Assembly: GCA_964546955.1 (NCBI GenBank)
Contig: CAZJLP010000038.1
Coordinates: 1-54,294 of the forward strand
DNA: 54,294 nucleotides
Source: CAZJLP01 sp964546955
GTDB taxonomy: Bacteria; Verrucomicrobiota; Verrucomicrobiia; Opitutales; Opitutaceae
Reading direction: 5' to 3'
The notes beneath the pieces are model-generated. The model was not told the origin of the DNA and ran no database searches. It saw nothing but the letters and a program-made list of their open reading frames with translations. The stretch's first letter is position 1. Each line of letters starts with the position of its first letter. Below, one piece after another: positions 1-8,200 of the stretch. Position numbers and translations under genes: made by a program.

Positions 1-1
1 G

Positions 2-772
2 GTCATTAACATTGGCGGCACTGACTACATCGTGACGGCAAATGAAGGCGACGCGCGGATCGATGACCGCGACCTGACCCGGTTCGGCGATATCGCGGGC
101 GGCGATTCGTTGAACCCGATTCTGGATCCGTCTTATCCGACGACCCAAACGGGGCTTCGTTCGAACGCGCAACTGGGCCGGCTCAACCTCTCGCGCATCG
201 ACGGCGATACGGATGGCGACGGCGACATCGACGTGCCGGTGATGTTCGGCACACGTTCGTTCTCGCTCTGGAACGCGGCGACGGGCGCGTTGGTGACCGA
301 TTCCGGAAGTCTGGAAGCGGCGTTGCTGAGCCTCGATCCCACGCGGTTCAACATCAACCGGGAGAATGTTTCTCTCGACAATCGATCGGACGATAAAGGT
401 CCGGAGCCGGAGGCGCTTTCGGTTTTCACTTCAAACGGGCAGACGTATGCCGCCGTCGGGTTGGAGCGTCAGAATGGAATCCTTCTCTATAATATCACGA
501 ATCCCTTGACTCCCTTTCTCGTCGACTACGTGAACGGTCTGGACAACGGGCTTGTTTCTCCGGAGTCGCTGCTGTTCATCGCCGGCGCCGATAGTCCAAC
601 GGGATTGTCCTACCTGCTGGCGGGTTTCGAAGGCGTCGATGGAACGGGCGCGAGTGCTGGGATCGGAATTTATGCCGCAGCGGCCGTTCCGGAGCCCTCG
701 ACGTATGGATTGATCGGGGGACTGGTGTTGTTGGGGGCGGTCGTTTGGAAACAGCGAAGGAAGGTCCGCTAA
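2..772 (+). CDS. Choice-of-anchor I family protein, C-terminal part, with PEP-CTERM anchor
   Basis: The reading frame is already open at the left edge, so the N-terminus lies outside the window. The visible 256 or so residues begin with a YIVTANEGDARID stretch, typical of the beta-propeller-like 'choice-of-anchor I' family of secreted proteins. An aspartate-rich segment (DGDTDGDGDIDVPV) may bind calcium. The C-terminus carries a complete PEP-CTERM sorting signal: VPEPSTYGL, a hydrophobic helix and a basic end (KQRRKVR). From knowledge of that signal, the protein is exported, processed by an exosortase and placed at the cell surface. Its biochemical role is unknown; some family members are annotated as phosphatase- or esterase-like without proof. 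The family call is firm, the function is not. Confidence 0.8.
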   Translation, partial: VINIGGTDYIVTANEGDARIDDRDLTRFGDIAGGDSLNPILDPSYPTTQTGLRSNAQLGRLNLSRIDGDTDGDGDIDVPVMFGTRSFSLWNAATGALVTDSGSLEAALLSLDPTRFNINRENVSLDNRSDDKGPEPEALSVFTSNGQTYAAVGLERQNGILLYNITNPLTPFLVDYVNGLDNGLVSPESLLFIAGADSPTGLSYLLAGFEGVDGTGASAGIGIYAAAAVPEPSTYGLIGGLVLLGAVVWKQRRKVR

Positions 773-1119
773 AGGAGAGGGCAGGGGCGGCTGCTGCTCG
801 ACGTGGGGGTTACTGTCTCCAGCGGCTTGGGGTCCTTCCCCTAATTTTTAGCCACAATCTTCAGGATGGGGCGAACACGCCGATGCACGATGAATGTCGT
901 GTTCCTGCCCCGGCCGAAAGCCCCGAGCTTCGAAATCTGTCTGGAAGGTTGTCCATGCTTGCTGGATCAGTGCGTTGATTTTCGTTTTCGCGACGCCAGA
1001 CGGAACCGGCGCGGCGCGCGGCGGGCTGATGCCTCCGCGGGCTGCGCGATAGAGAGAGGGGACGCCGCGGCGGCCACTCGCTCACGCTCGTAGCCACACA
1101 TTCGGGTGCGGTGACGGTG
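773..1119. other. Intergenic region between convergent genes
   Basis: This stretch lies between the PEP-CTERM gene and the 3' end of the subtilisin gene. I see no convincing gene or terminator in it. A minus-strand reading of about 900-990 gives a protein-like fragment (KTKINALIQQAWTTFQ...) without a start, which could be a gene relic, but I cannot identify it. Confidence 0.4.
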
Positions 1120-2724
1120 TTAGTCGGTCGCGGGGAGAAGGAGCCAATGTTCGTTGGCGCCGCCGAAAGAATCGTATTGGACCATGGACATTCCGTCGTT
1201 GGTGGAGGCGTAGGGGACGTTGACCAGTTTTCCGCTATTGGCGTTGCGAATGGCCACGGCGCCCTCGCCCACGGCTTCGAGGACCCAGCGCTGATGCGCT
1301 CCGCCGGCGTAGGATCTCTGCACGACTGGCGCGCCGTTTTCGGTGCTGCTCCTGTCCACCTCGAGGACGAGGCCGCTGTACGCGCTCATGATCGAAACAG
1401 ATCCGTTTTCGCGCGGTTCCACCGTCCAAAGTTGGTTAGCGCCACCCCAGTAACTGTACTGGACGATCTGTGTGCCCGGCGCGGTGCTGGCCCCGGCGAC
1501 GTCCAATACTTTTCCGCTATTGACCGATACGATCCGGTAAAAAATTTGACCGGGGGTTCCATAGTCGCGGGTGAAGGCGATTCGATTGGTCGAATCAGTG
1601 CCCGCATCGAGAATCGTTCCACAGGTGGAAAAACGCACCAAAGCCGCGCTCACCTCCCACGGTGCGGAGTTGGGAAAACGTTCGAGATGGAGCGCGGCGA
1701 GTCCGGCGACGTGGGGCGCCGCGGCGGAGGTGCCGTTGCCGTAGGCGGCTGCGTCGTCATTGTTGAAGGATGCGGAGAGGACGTTGATTCCGGGAGCGAA
1801 GAGATCCACCGCGCGACCATAGTTGGAAAAATAGGCGCGCGCGTCATTCATATCGCTCGCGGCAACTGTCACGACCTCTTCGACTCGCGCCGGAGACCAC
1901 GCCGTCGCGTCCATATTGTTGTTTCCCGCCGCCACCACATACGCCACCCCCGAAGCAATGGAAGCGCGAATGGCGCGATCGACACTTTCCGACCCGCCGC
2001 CGGCCAGGCTCATGTTCACGACCGAAGGACCCACGCGATTGGCGGTGACCCATTCGACCCCGGCGATCACCTGGTCCCAAGTATTGACGCCCGGCCCCAG
2101 CACGCGCACGGAGCAGATTCTCGCTTGTTTCGCCACGCCGTAGGTCCGACCGGCGACGATGGCCGCGACATGCGTGCCATGGCCGCTGTGATCCGCGCCG
2201 TTGTATCCATCGTCGACGAAATCCGGCCCAGTCGACGCGCGGCCTTCAAACTCGCGGTGCGAGATCCGGACGCCGGTATCCAAGACAAACACCGTCACCC
2301 CCGCGCCGGTCACTCCGCGGTTTTCGTAACAGCTGTCGAGGGGGCGATCCCGCTGATCGAGCCGGTCGAGCCCCCACGGCGCGCCCATTTGAGCCAGCGC
2401 CGGGACGACCACGCCGTTTTCCTCCACGAAGTCGATGTCGGGGTGCTCGCTGAGCAGGGCGGCGGCGGAGGCGGGGAGTCGGATACTAAAGCCGGACAGC
2501 GTCCGATTGAACTGCAGCTTGATTTTCCCTCCGAACTGTCGGGCCAGTCGATCCGCCTTGTCTTGAAATTGGCGCTTCGAAGCGGGGGAGCGGTCTTTGA
2601 AGATGACGATGTATTCGTCAGGCGCCTTGAGAGCGGTTTTTCGCAGTTTCGATTTTTCCGGCGCCGCGCTCGCGGCGAGCGATACGAGGATAAGCAAGGA
2701 GGCGAAGTGAAACAATTTCTTCAT
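1120..2724 (-). CDS. Secreted subtilisin-like serine protease (S8) with I9 propeptide and ricin-type lectin domain
   Basis: A 534-residue extracellular endopeptidase. Residues 1-21 form a signal peptide (MKKLFHFASLLILVSLAASA). Residues about 36-107 match an inhibitor I9 propeptide (DEYIVIFKD ... FVEENGVV), which helps folding and is removed. The catalytic domain (about 115-380) has Asp149 (FVLDTGV), His182 (GHGTHV), oxyanion Asn268 (AAGN) and Ser333 (GTSAAAPHVAG), so it should be active and proteinase K-like. Residues about 395-531 are a ricin B-type beta-trefoil with three repeats (YSYWGGANQLW, QRSYAGGAHQRW, YDSFGGANEHW), probably binding carbohydrate and holding the enzyme on a polysaccharide or cell surface. 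The gene stands alone, with a palindrome about 115 bases before its start. Assignment is confident; the natural substrate is unknown. Confidence 0.95.
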   Translation of the reverse strand: MKKLFHFASLLILVSLAASAAPEKSKLRKTALKAPDEYIVIFKDRSPASKRQFQDKADRLARQFGGKIKLQFNRTLSGFSIRLPASAAALLSEHPDIDFVEENGVVVPALAQMGAPWGLDRLDQRDRPLDSCYENRGVTGAGVTVFVLDTGVRISHREFEGRASTGPDFVDDGYNGADHSGHGTHVAAIVAGRTYGVAKQARICSVRVLGPGVNTWDQVIAGVEWVTANRVGPSVVNMSLAGGGSESVDRAIRASIASGVAYVVAAGNNNMDATAWSPARVEEVVTVAASDMNDARAYFSNYGRAVDLFAPGINVLSASFNNDDAAAYGNGTSAAAPHVAGLAALHLERFPNSAPWEVSAALVRFSTCGTILDAGTDSTNRIAFTRDYGTPGQIFYRIVSVNSGKVLDVAGASTAPGTQIVQYSYWGGANQLWTVEPRENGSVSIMSAYSGLVLEVDRSSTENGAPVVQRSYAGGAHQRWVLEAVGEGAVAIRNANSGKLVNVPYASTNDGMSMVQYDSFGGANEHWLLLPATD

Positions 2725-2838
2725 GGGTGTGGCGTGAATGACGTGCGGCGCGAGGCAGCGGCGGGAGGAGCACGACCGCTGAAAGAACAGCGCACGATCC
2801 CGGGGAATCGCGCGCGCGGAAGGTGGAGCGTTCGATGG

Positions 2839-2860
2839 TCGTAGTTGAAAATAACTACGA
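2839..2860. promoter_or_regulatory. Palindromic operator-like site upstream of the subtilisin gene
   Basis: TCGTAGTT and AACTACGA form a perfect 8-base inverted repeat around a 6-base A/T-rich centre, 115 bases before the subtilisin start codon. The A/T-rich core inside GC-rich DNA fits a dimeric repressor site better than a terminator. No cognate regulator is in the window. Confidence 0.4.
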
Positions 2861-3067
2861 TAGGTGCGTCGTCGCTCACCCCTGGCATGGGAGGAGGATT
2901 CGGCCGCGCAGAAGAATCCGAGTCAACGTCCGGGGCGAAGATTCGCGGCGGCCCGTCCGGTTGAGGTATTGCCGCCCGCTTCCGCGCCGTGATTCTGTTT
3001 CCGGGCTGGTTCGTTTCTAGGCTCGCCCGGCCAAAACGTTGCACTTCATTCGGCTCGCGAAGGGTCC

Positions 3068-3104
3068 AAAAAAGCCGCTGCACCATCTAATCGGCGGCAG
3101 CGGC
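3068..3104 (-). terminator. Rho-independent terminator of the YciI/galM unit
   Basis: On the minus strand an 8-base stem (GCCGCTGC at 3097-3104 paired with GCAGCGGC at 3074-3081) with a loop of about 15 bases is followed directly by six T residues. It lies about 55 bases past the YciI stop codon. Confidence 0.75.
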
Positions 3105-3157
3105 CAGTGTATTGCAGTAGTGCGACGTTGGGTGAAGAACTCACCGGCAAGGAGTGG

Positions 3158-3556
3158 TCAAGCCACGGGTGGCCGGCCGGAAAGTCCTTTGAGAGTCGGG
3201 CTTTTTTCCGCGATGGGCCGCACTTCCACCGTCAGGCCGAGAGGCAGGCTGGGACACTGTTTCGCGATTTCCGTGGCTTCATCGAGACTGTCGACCGTGA
3301 GCATGAAATAACCCGCAACGACCTCCTTCGCCTCGGCATAGGGTCCGTCCGACACGAGTTTGCCACGGCGAGCCGAAACCATTCGGCCCTCGGGCTGCAA
3401 GGGTTGGCCGTGGGAGACTTTTCCCCGGGCGGCAAGACCATCGTACCACGCGTTCCACTGCTGAAGGAGTTCTTGTTGCCGGCTGGGAGGAAGATTGCTG
3501 TGGACGTCGGGAATCGGTTCCCGAAAGAGGAGAAGGTAGGACGATTTTGGGTTCAT
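3158..3556 (-). CDS. YciI-family (DGPF) protein
   Basis: A 132-residue small cytosolic alpha/beta ferredoxin-like protein of the YciI/DGPF family. The start MNPKSSYLLLFRE was chosen because the family fold begins there, although the frame is open further upstream. The signature DGPYAEAKEVVAGYFMLTV (about 70-88) is clear. The family is often found beside ECF42-type sigma factors and may act as a sensor or accessory, but its biochemical role is unproven. It lies 43 bases downstream of the epimerase gene on the same strand and has its own terminator. A paralogue at 12513 is clearly similar and does sit next to a sigma factor; this copy has no sigma partner here. Confidence 0.85.
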   Translation of the reverse strand: MNPKSSYLLLFREPIPDVHSNLPPSRQQELLQQWNAWYDGLAARGKVSHGQPLQPEGRMVSARRGKLVSDGPYAEAKEVVAGYFMLTVDSLDEATEIAKQCPSLPLGLTVEVRPIAEKSPTLKGLSGRPPVA

Positions 3557-3599
3557 GGTCAGGTGAAAGAAGAGGATGTCATTGTGTTTCGGCAGGCAT

Positions 3600-4745
3600 T
3601 CATCTGCGTGAGGTCGCGAACCGGAATTCGGTGGTCGATCGAAATGTAGTTCCGGGTCGCAGAATAGTGGAAGGGAAATGCGGATGATTGACCGAGTCAG
3701 GAAAATGCTGCGTTTCCAGGCAGATGAAAGGGGTCTCCTGCCGGACCGGCGACGAGGGAGCAAGGCTGCTCGTGAAGAGCTGCAAGCCCGGCTCGGTTGT
3801 CCATACTTCCAGTGCCCGCCCCGACTGGTAAGAGGACAGTCGCGCAGCCCGGCGAAGCGGGCTCCCCCCGGTGGGCGCGCGGAGGACGAGATTGTGATTG
3901 TACCGGTGCACAGTGGGTGGGTGCAGGGCGCGCGCGCCCAAAGAGGAGGGCAGCCGAAAATCGAGGGATGTTCCGTCGACCGGACGGATTTCGCCCGTGG
4001 GCAGATGAAACTCGTCGGCGACCGTGTAGCGATCTGCGTCGAGCGTGAGCTCGTAGGCATCGATCGCGCCGCCGTCGTTCAAATTGAAGAAAGCATGGTT
4101 CGTCAGGTTGATCGGCGTGGCGCGGTCCGATGTCGCGGTAAAGTCGATACGCAACGTGTCCTCGTGCGTCAGCGTGTAGCGAGTCGTCACGATCAAACGG
4201 CCCGGGTACCCTTCTTCCCCGTCTGCACTCACGTAGCTGAGCTCGACCGAGGGCCCGTCGGACGAAGACGCGGCCCGAGCATTCCAGAGGACACGGCCGA
4301 AGCCGCGACGTCCGCCGTGGAGATGATCGACGCCTTCGCGCCCGTTGCGGGCGAGCTGGTAAGTGCGGCCGTCGAGCGTGAACTGCCCTTTGGCGATCCG
4401 ATTGGCCACCCGGCCATGAACGACGGCAGCGTAGGCGAAAGCGCGGGGCGACGGTTCAGCCGAACCTCGCGTCGGAAGGATCACCGACCCCATTTTCCCG
4501 CCGCGATCGGGCATGCGGAGGTCGGCGATGGCAGCACCGTAGTTGATGATGGTCGCCGAGGAACCCCGCCGGTTCGTGAGGGTGTAGGATTTAATCGGCT
4601 CACCGCTCGGGGTGTTTCCAAAAGCCGCCGCTTCAGGGGAGATGCCTGCCGACGCGGGCGCGAGCGGCTGCTGGCAACTTGCGAGCAGCCCTGCCGCCAG
4701 CGCGAGGACGGTGCGAAGAACAGGACGTTTTGGAGGCGAGGCCAA
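3600..4745 (-). CDS. galM: Aldose 1-epimerase (galactose mutarotase), predicted lipoprotein
   Basis: A 381-residue enzyme that interconverts alpha and beta anomers of free hexoses. Residues 1-24 look like a lipoprotein signal (LLASC lipobox, Cys24), so it is probably periplasmic and membrane-tethered rather than cytosolic. Family motifs are in order: GRVANRIAKG (111-120), DHLHGG (140-145), LTNHAFFNL with the catalytic base-type His217, and the C-terminal LETQHFPDSVNHP with Glu344. The substrate-binding aspartate normally in a YDH motif is replaced by Asn283 (RYNHN), which might alter activity or specificity. It is the first gene of a two-gene unit with the YciI protein. A periplasmic mutarotase fits sugar release by the secreted hydrolases elsewhere in the window. 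Confidence 0.9.
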   Translation of the reverse strand: MASPPKRPVLRTVLALAAGLLASCQQPLAPASAGISPEAAAFGNTPSGEPIKSYTLTNRRGSSATIINYGAAIADLRMPDRGGKMGSVILPTRGSAEPSPRAFAYAAVVHGRVANRIAKGQFTLDGRTYQLARNGREGVDHLHGGRRGFGRVLWNARAASSSDGPSVELSYVSADGEEGYPGRLIVTTRYTLTHEDTLRIDFTATSDRATPINLTNHAFFNLNDGGAIDAYELTLDADRYTVADEFHLPTGEIRPVDGTSLDFRLPSSLGARALHPPTVHRYNHNLVLRAPTGGSPLRRAARLSSYQSGRALEVWTTEPGLQLFTSSLAPSSPVRQETPFICLETQHFPDSVNHPHFPSTILRPGTTFRSTTEFRFATSRR

Positions 4746-4881
4746 GGTGTTGCTCGAAGAGCGAACCGTAGAAGGCGAATAACCAACGGCGCGCAGCCCT
4801 AAGTTTCAATCTTCAAACCGGCGCGGCCACGAGAGCGATTGTGATTGCGGGGACGCTGGATTTTAGGCGGGCTGGGGCGAA

Positions 4882-5016
4882 ATGGGCGCCAAGTATTATC
4901 CTACCGTCAAGGACCTCAAGGCGAACCAACGCTTTCTCGAGAAGCAGCGGTCTCAAGCCAAAGCGGCAAAGCCGGCGGCTGATTTGGATCCCAAGAAGTC
5001 CAAGAAGAAGGGGTAG
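4882..5016 (+). CDS. Small lysine-rich hypothetical protein
   Basis: A 44-residue open frame starting MGAKYYPTVKDLKANQRF and ending in a DPKKSKKKG tail. Its composition (11 Lys, mostly helical middle, basic end) is protein-like and lies in a different frame from the large gene downstream. It could be a nucleic-acid- or ribosome-associated basic peptide; I do not recognise a family. It precedes the C11-CHAT-hydrolase gene by 211 bases on the same strand. The Shine-Dalgarno signal is weak. Confidence 0.5.
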   Translation: MGAKYYPTVKDLKANQRFLEKQRSQAKAAKPAADLDPKKSKKKG

Positions 5017-5227
5017 GGGGCGTCCCGACCCGAGTCTCGACGCCGTCGGCGGAATCTGCCTGCATGGGGAAAAGTCGGGAAAAAGAGCTTCGGGCACGAT
5101 CGCATCACCGTGCAACGCCAGCCGCTTCTCGCCGACCGCCGAACTGTGCGGCGTCGGTGAGTGCGTATCGGCGGGCCGCGGTCGCGCTGCGCCAAAGCCC
5201 CGGCTGCCACCCTGTTTTCACCGTCCC

Positions 5228-8200
5228 ATGAAAAAACGTCGCGCTGCCCGCCCTTCCGTGTCCCGCAATGTCGCCGCCGCGAGCTCGCGGGCGGGGTCGG
5301 AGCCGGCGAGTTGGGCGGCGTTGTTCTATCTGGCCGGAGACGTCGGATTGCTCGCCGAGCCGGTCTATCGCGATTTGCAGGAAATCCTATCGGTCGGTTC
5401 GACCAAGGAAGTTCGCGTGGCAGTGCAATACGACGGCCCTTCGGGGGCTACGCGCTACTTGCCGGGCTTGAGGCCCAACACAGGCGTCGAACCAGTCGAA
5501 TCGCTCGGGATGATCGACAGCGGATCGACGGAGGAGCTGGCGAATTTTCTGCGCTGGGGCCTTTCGGTCTGCCCGGCAAACCGCGTGGCCGTTGTGCTCG
5601 GCGGGCTGAACGCCTTGGATCCCGGACAAGAGGGGCGGCCTGACGAGAAAAAGGGTCCGCGCGTATTCACGATTTGTCGGGACGATTCGTCGGGCGGGTA
5701 TCTCGACGTGGTCGAGATCGGGGCGGTGATCCGGGATGTGCTGGCTGAGAAGAATCGCGATCAAATCGAGCTTCTCGCCTTCGACAGCTGCCACACCCAA
5801 TTCCTTGAGCTCGCGTATGAGCTCGAGGGACGCGTTTCGGTCCTTCTGGCTTCGCAGACCGTGGTGGCCGGCGAGGGCTGGGACTATCACTCGGTGTTGA
5901 CGGCCTGGCAGGTCGCGGTGCACCAGGCCAAAGACAGCGGATTGACCGCGCAAGAACTGGCTCGAAAACTCGCTCCGTCGGTGCTCGCCTCTTATGTCCG
6001 CGAGATGGGCGAGGCGCCCTGTTCCGTTTCGGCTCTCGATCTGCAGCGCTTGGACGAAGTCGCCCGGGCCTTCGACACCCTCTGCATCAGTTTTATGCAG
6101 TCCCTGGGGGAAGGTTTGATCTGGAAGGCTCGCGAGCTCCTGCTCGGGCTTTTTGACAAAGGCGAGGCGAGCCGATTCCCGGCTTACGATTGCGGCAGTT
6201 TTTTCGTGCTGCTCGCGGCGGCGATGGACGCGATGGCGGATGAGTCATCGCAAGGCTGGCTGGGGACCACCCTCTGTCGTGCTTCCGGCAATTCCGCTTT
6301 CGACCGGTTCCGGGCGTCGCTTTCGGCCAAACTTCGTCGTGGCCTGCCCGACTCGGCCGACCCCGCGCGGCTGCAGCGGATCATCGAGGTTTTGGAAAGC
6401 GCGAATTTCAATGAAGCCGGTGGAGCGTTTCTGACGGAAATCGGCGTGGACATTGAAGACAGGGTCGCCGCCTGCTCCCCGGGCCGCTTTGCGAAACCGA
6501 ATTTAGTGAAACGCGCCGCGATCGCGCAGCGGCGGGACGATGAGCTCAAGCGTGCAATTGAGGAGGTTTTCAGTCAGCTGCCTTACGAACGTCAGGTGGA
6601 TTTCGCACGGCTGGTGGAGTCGGTCTCCACGGCGCGCCGCCTAGCCCGGCAGGCCCGGCAGGCCGCGCTCGTCTTGTTGGGCGACAAGGCTCTCGACGAG
6701 TCGACGTGCCAGGAGATGCCCACGGCGTCCCGCGAAGGCATGGTGATCGTGTCGGTCGGCAACGGAGACCCGGGGCCGCGGTGGTCGGGCGTGTCGCTCT
6801 ACCGCCCGCTGCGGCTCGATGCGCTGATGAACGAAAGCTACCAGCGTTTTGCCTTTCATGGGCGCGTGCATTGGGCGGCGCTATTGGGCGCGGCCAATCT
6901 TATCCAGCACCATCCGCGCGCCTTGTGGCGTTTGGTCAGTTCGCTGCTCGCGACAGGTGGCGCGGGCACCCGTCGCGATTTGCTGCGCCGGCTGACCGGC
7001 GCAGATTCGGTGGTATGGGGGCTGAGGGATCAGTTTCGGGCGATGGCGCCCGCCCCGACCTTGACGCTGTCACTGGAGCGCCGTCGAGGAGCGCGGGGGT
7101 CCGAGGAGCCGGTGGAAAACGCGGCCGGGGCCATCCGAGAAAACTACCTCCTGCGGCTGGATTCGGCCAATCGCGGCGCGATCATCAGCGAGCAGTTCAG
7201 CCGCGTGCAGCCCCGGCTGATGGAGAGGGCACTGCGCGAATTGGAAGCGCTCTTGGCCGCCCCACAAATGACGACGCCGGGCTTTTCGCGACTGAGAGCC
7301 ATTGGCAGCTTATTGGGCGAGGATATCTTCCAGACATTAGGCCGCACCCTGGAAGAGGAGCGAGAAAGCGTGCTCGCTGAAGCGCCGGAGGCGGCGGTCC
7401 ATCTGCAGCTGCAGATACCGCGCGAGCTGATGCGTTATCCCTGGGAGTTGCTCTATCATCGCGGCGAGTGGCTGAGCGAACGATTCGCGATCGGACGGCA
7501 GGTGTTCATGGAAACCGGCCTGGCTCGCCGGGTTCCTCATCGCCGCCAGGGCCGCGTGCGCCCCTTGATCATTGGCGATCCGATCTTCGACGAGAACCTC
7601 GGATGGTCGCAACTGCCCGGGGCGAGAGCGGAAGCCGAGCAGGTGGCGGGATGGTTTGAGCGGCTGAAGGACGATCTTGGCGATGTGATCGATTTCGACC
7701 GGGTGCGCGACACTCGTATTCATACGCGCCTTACAACCGTGGATTTGCGCTCCCTGCTGCGGGACGGCGGTTACGACATCATTCATTTCGCGGGGCATGG
7801 GGTCTTCAACTCCGCGGATCCTGAGACCAGCGCTTGGCTTTTAAGCGATGGCGAATTGTGGGCCCTCGAGATTCGCAACACCCTCGAATCCCACCCCGCC
7901 CCGCCGTGGCTGGTGTACGCCAACGCCTGCGAAGCGGCGATGGAGACAGACCGGCCGCGCTATCAAGGCAGCGTGTTCGGCCTCGCCACGGCGTTCATCA
8001 ACCATGGGGTCTCGGCATACATCGCCCCGCTCTGGCCGATCGACGATCTGCTGGCCCAGCAGATCGCGATCGAGTTTTATCGTCAGCTCCTCGCCGAGCG
8101 CGCGTCGCTGGGCGAAGCGCTGCGCCGGGCGAAAGTGGATGCGCGGGCGGTGGCGACGCCCGCGGTGGAGGGTTTGCACGGCTCGGATGCGCGGCCTGGT

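Noticed and set aside
880..1093. Possible transposase or gene relic between 772 and 1120
   Set aside because: A short minus-strand stretch looks protein-like, but there is no start, no recognisable motif and no terminal repeat.
1111..2844. Long plus-strand open frame opposite the subtilisin gene
   Set aside because: It is the exact antisense of a protein with complete catalytic motifs; high GC with few stop codons explains it. Similar long shadows opposite 8-9.3 kb, 23.5-24.9 kb and 44.8-46.4 kb were rejected for the same reason.
4841..5227. N-terminal extension of the C11-CHAT-hydrolase frame
   Set aside because: The extra 129 codons are Arg/Pro/Ser-rich and unlike a domain, and they overlap a more protein-like small gene in another frame; the C11 fold begins just after 5228.
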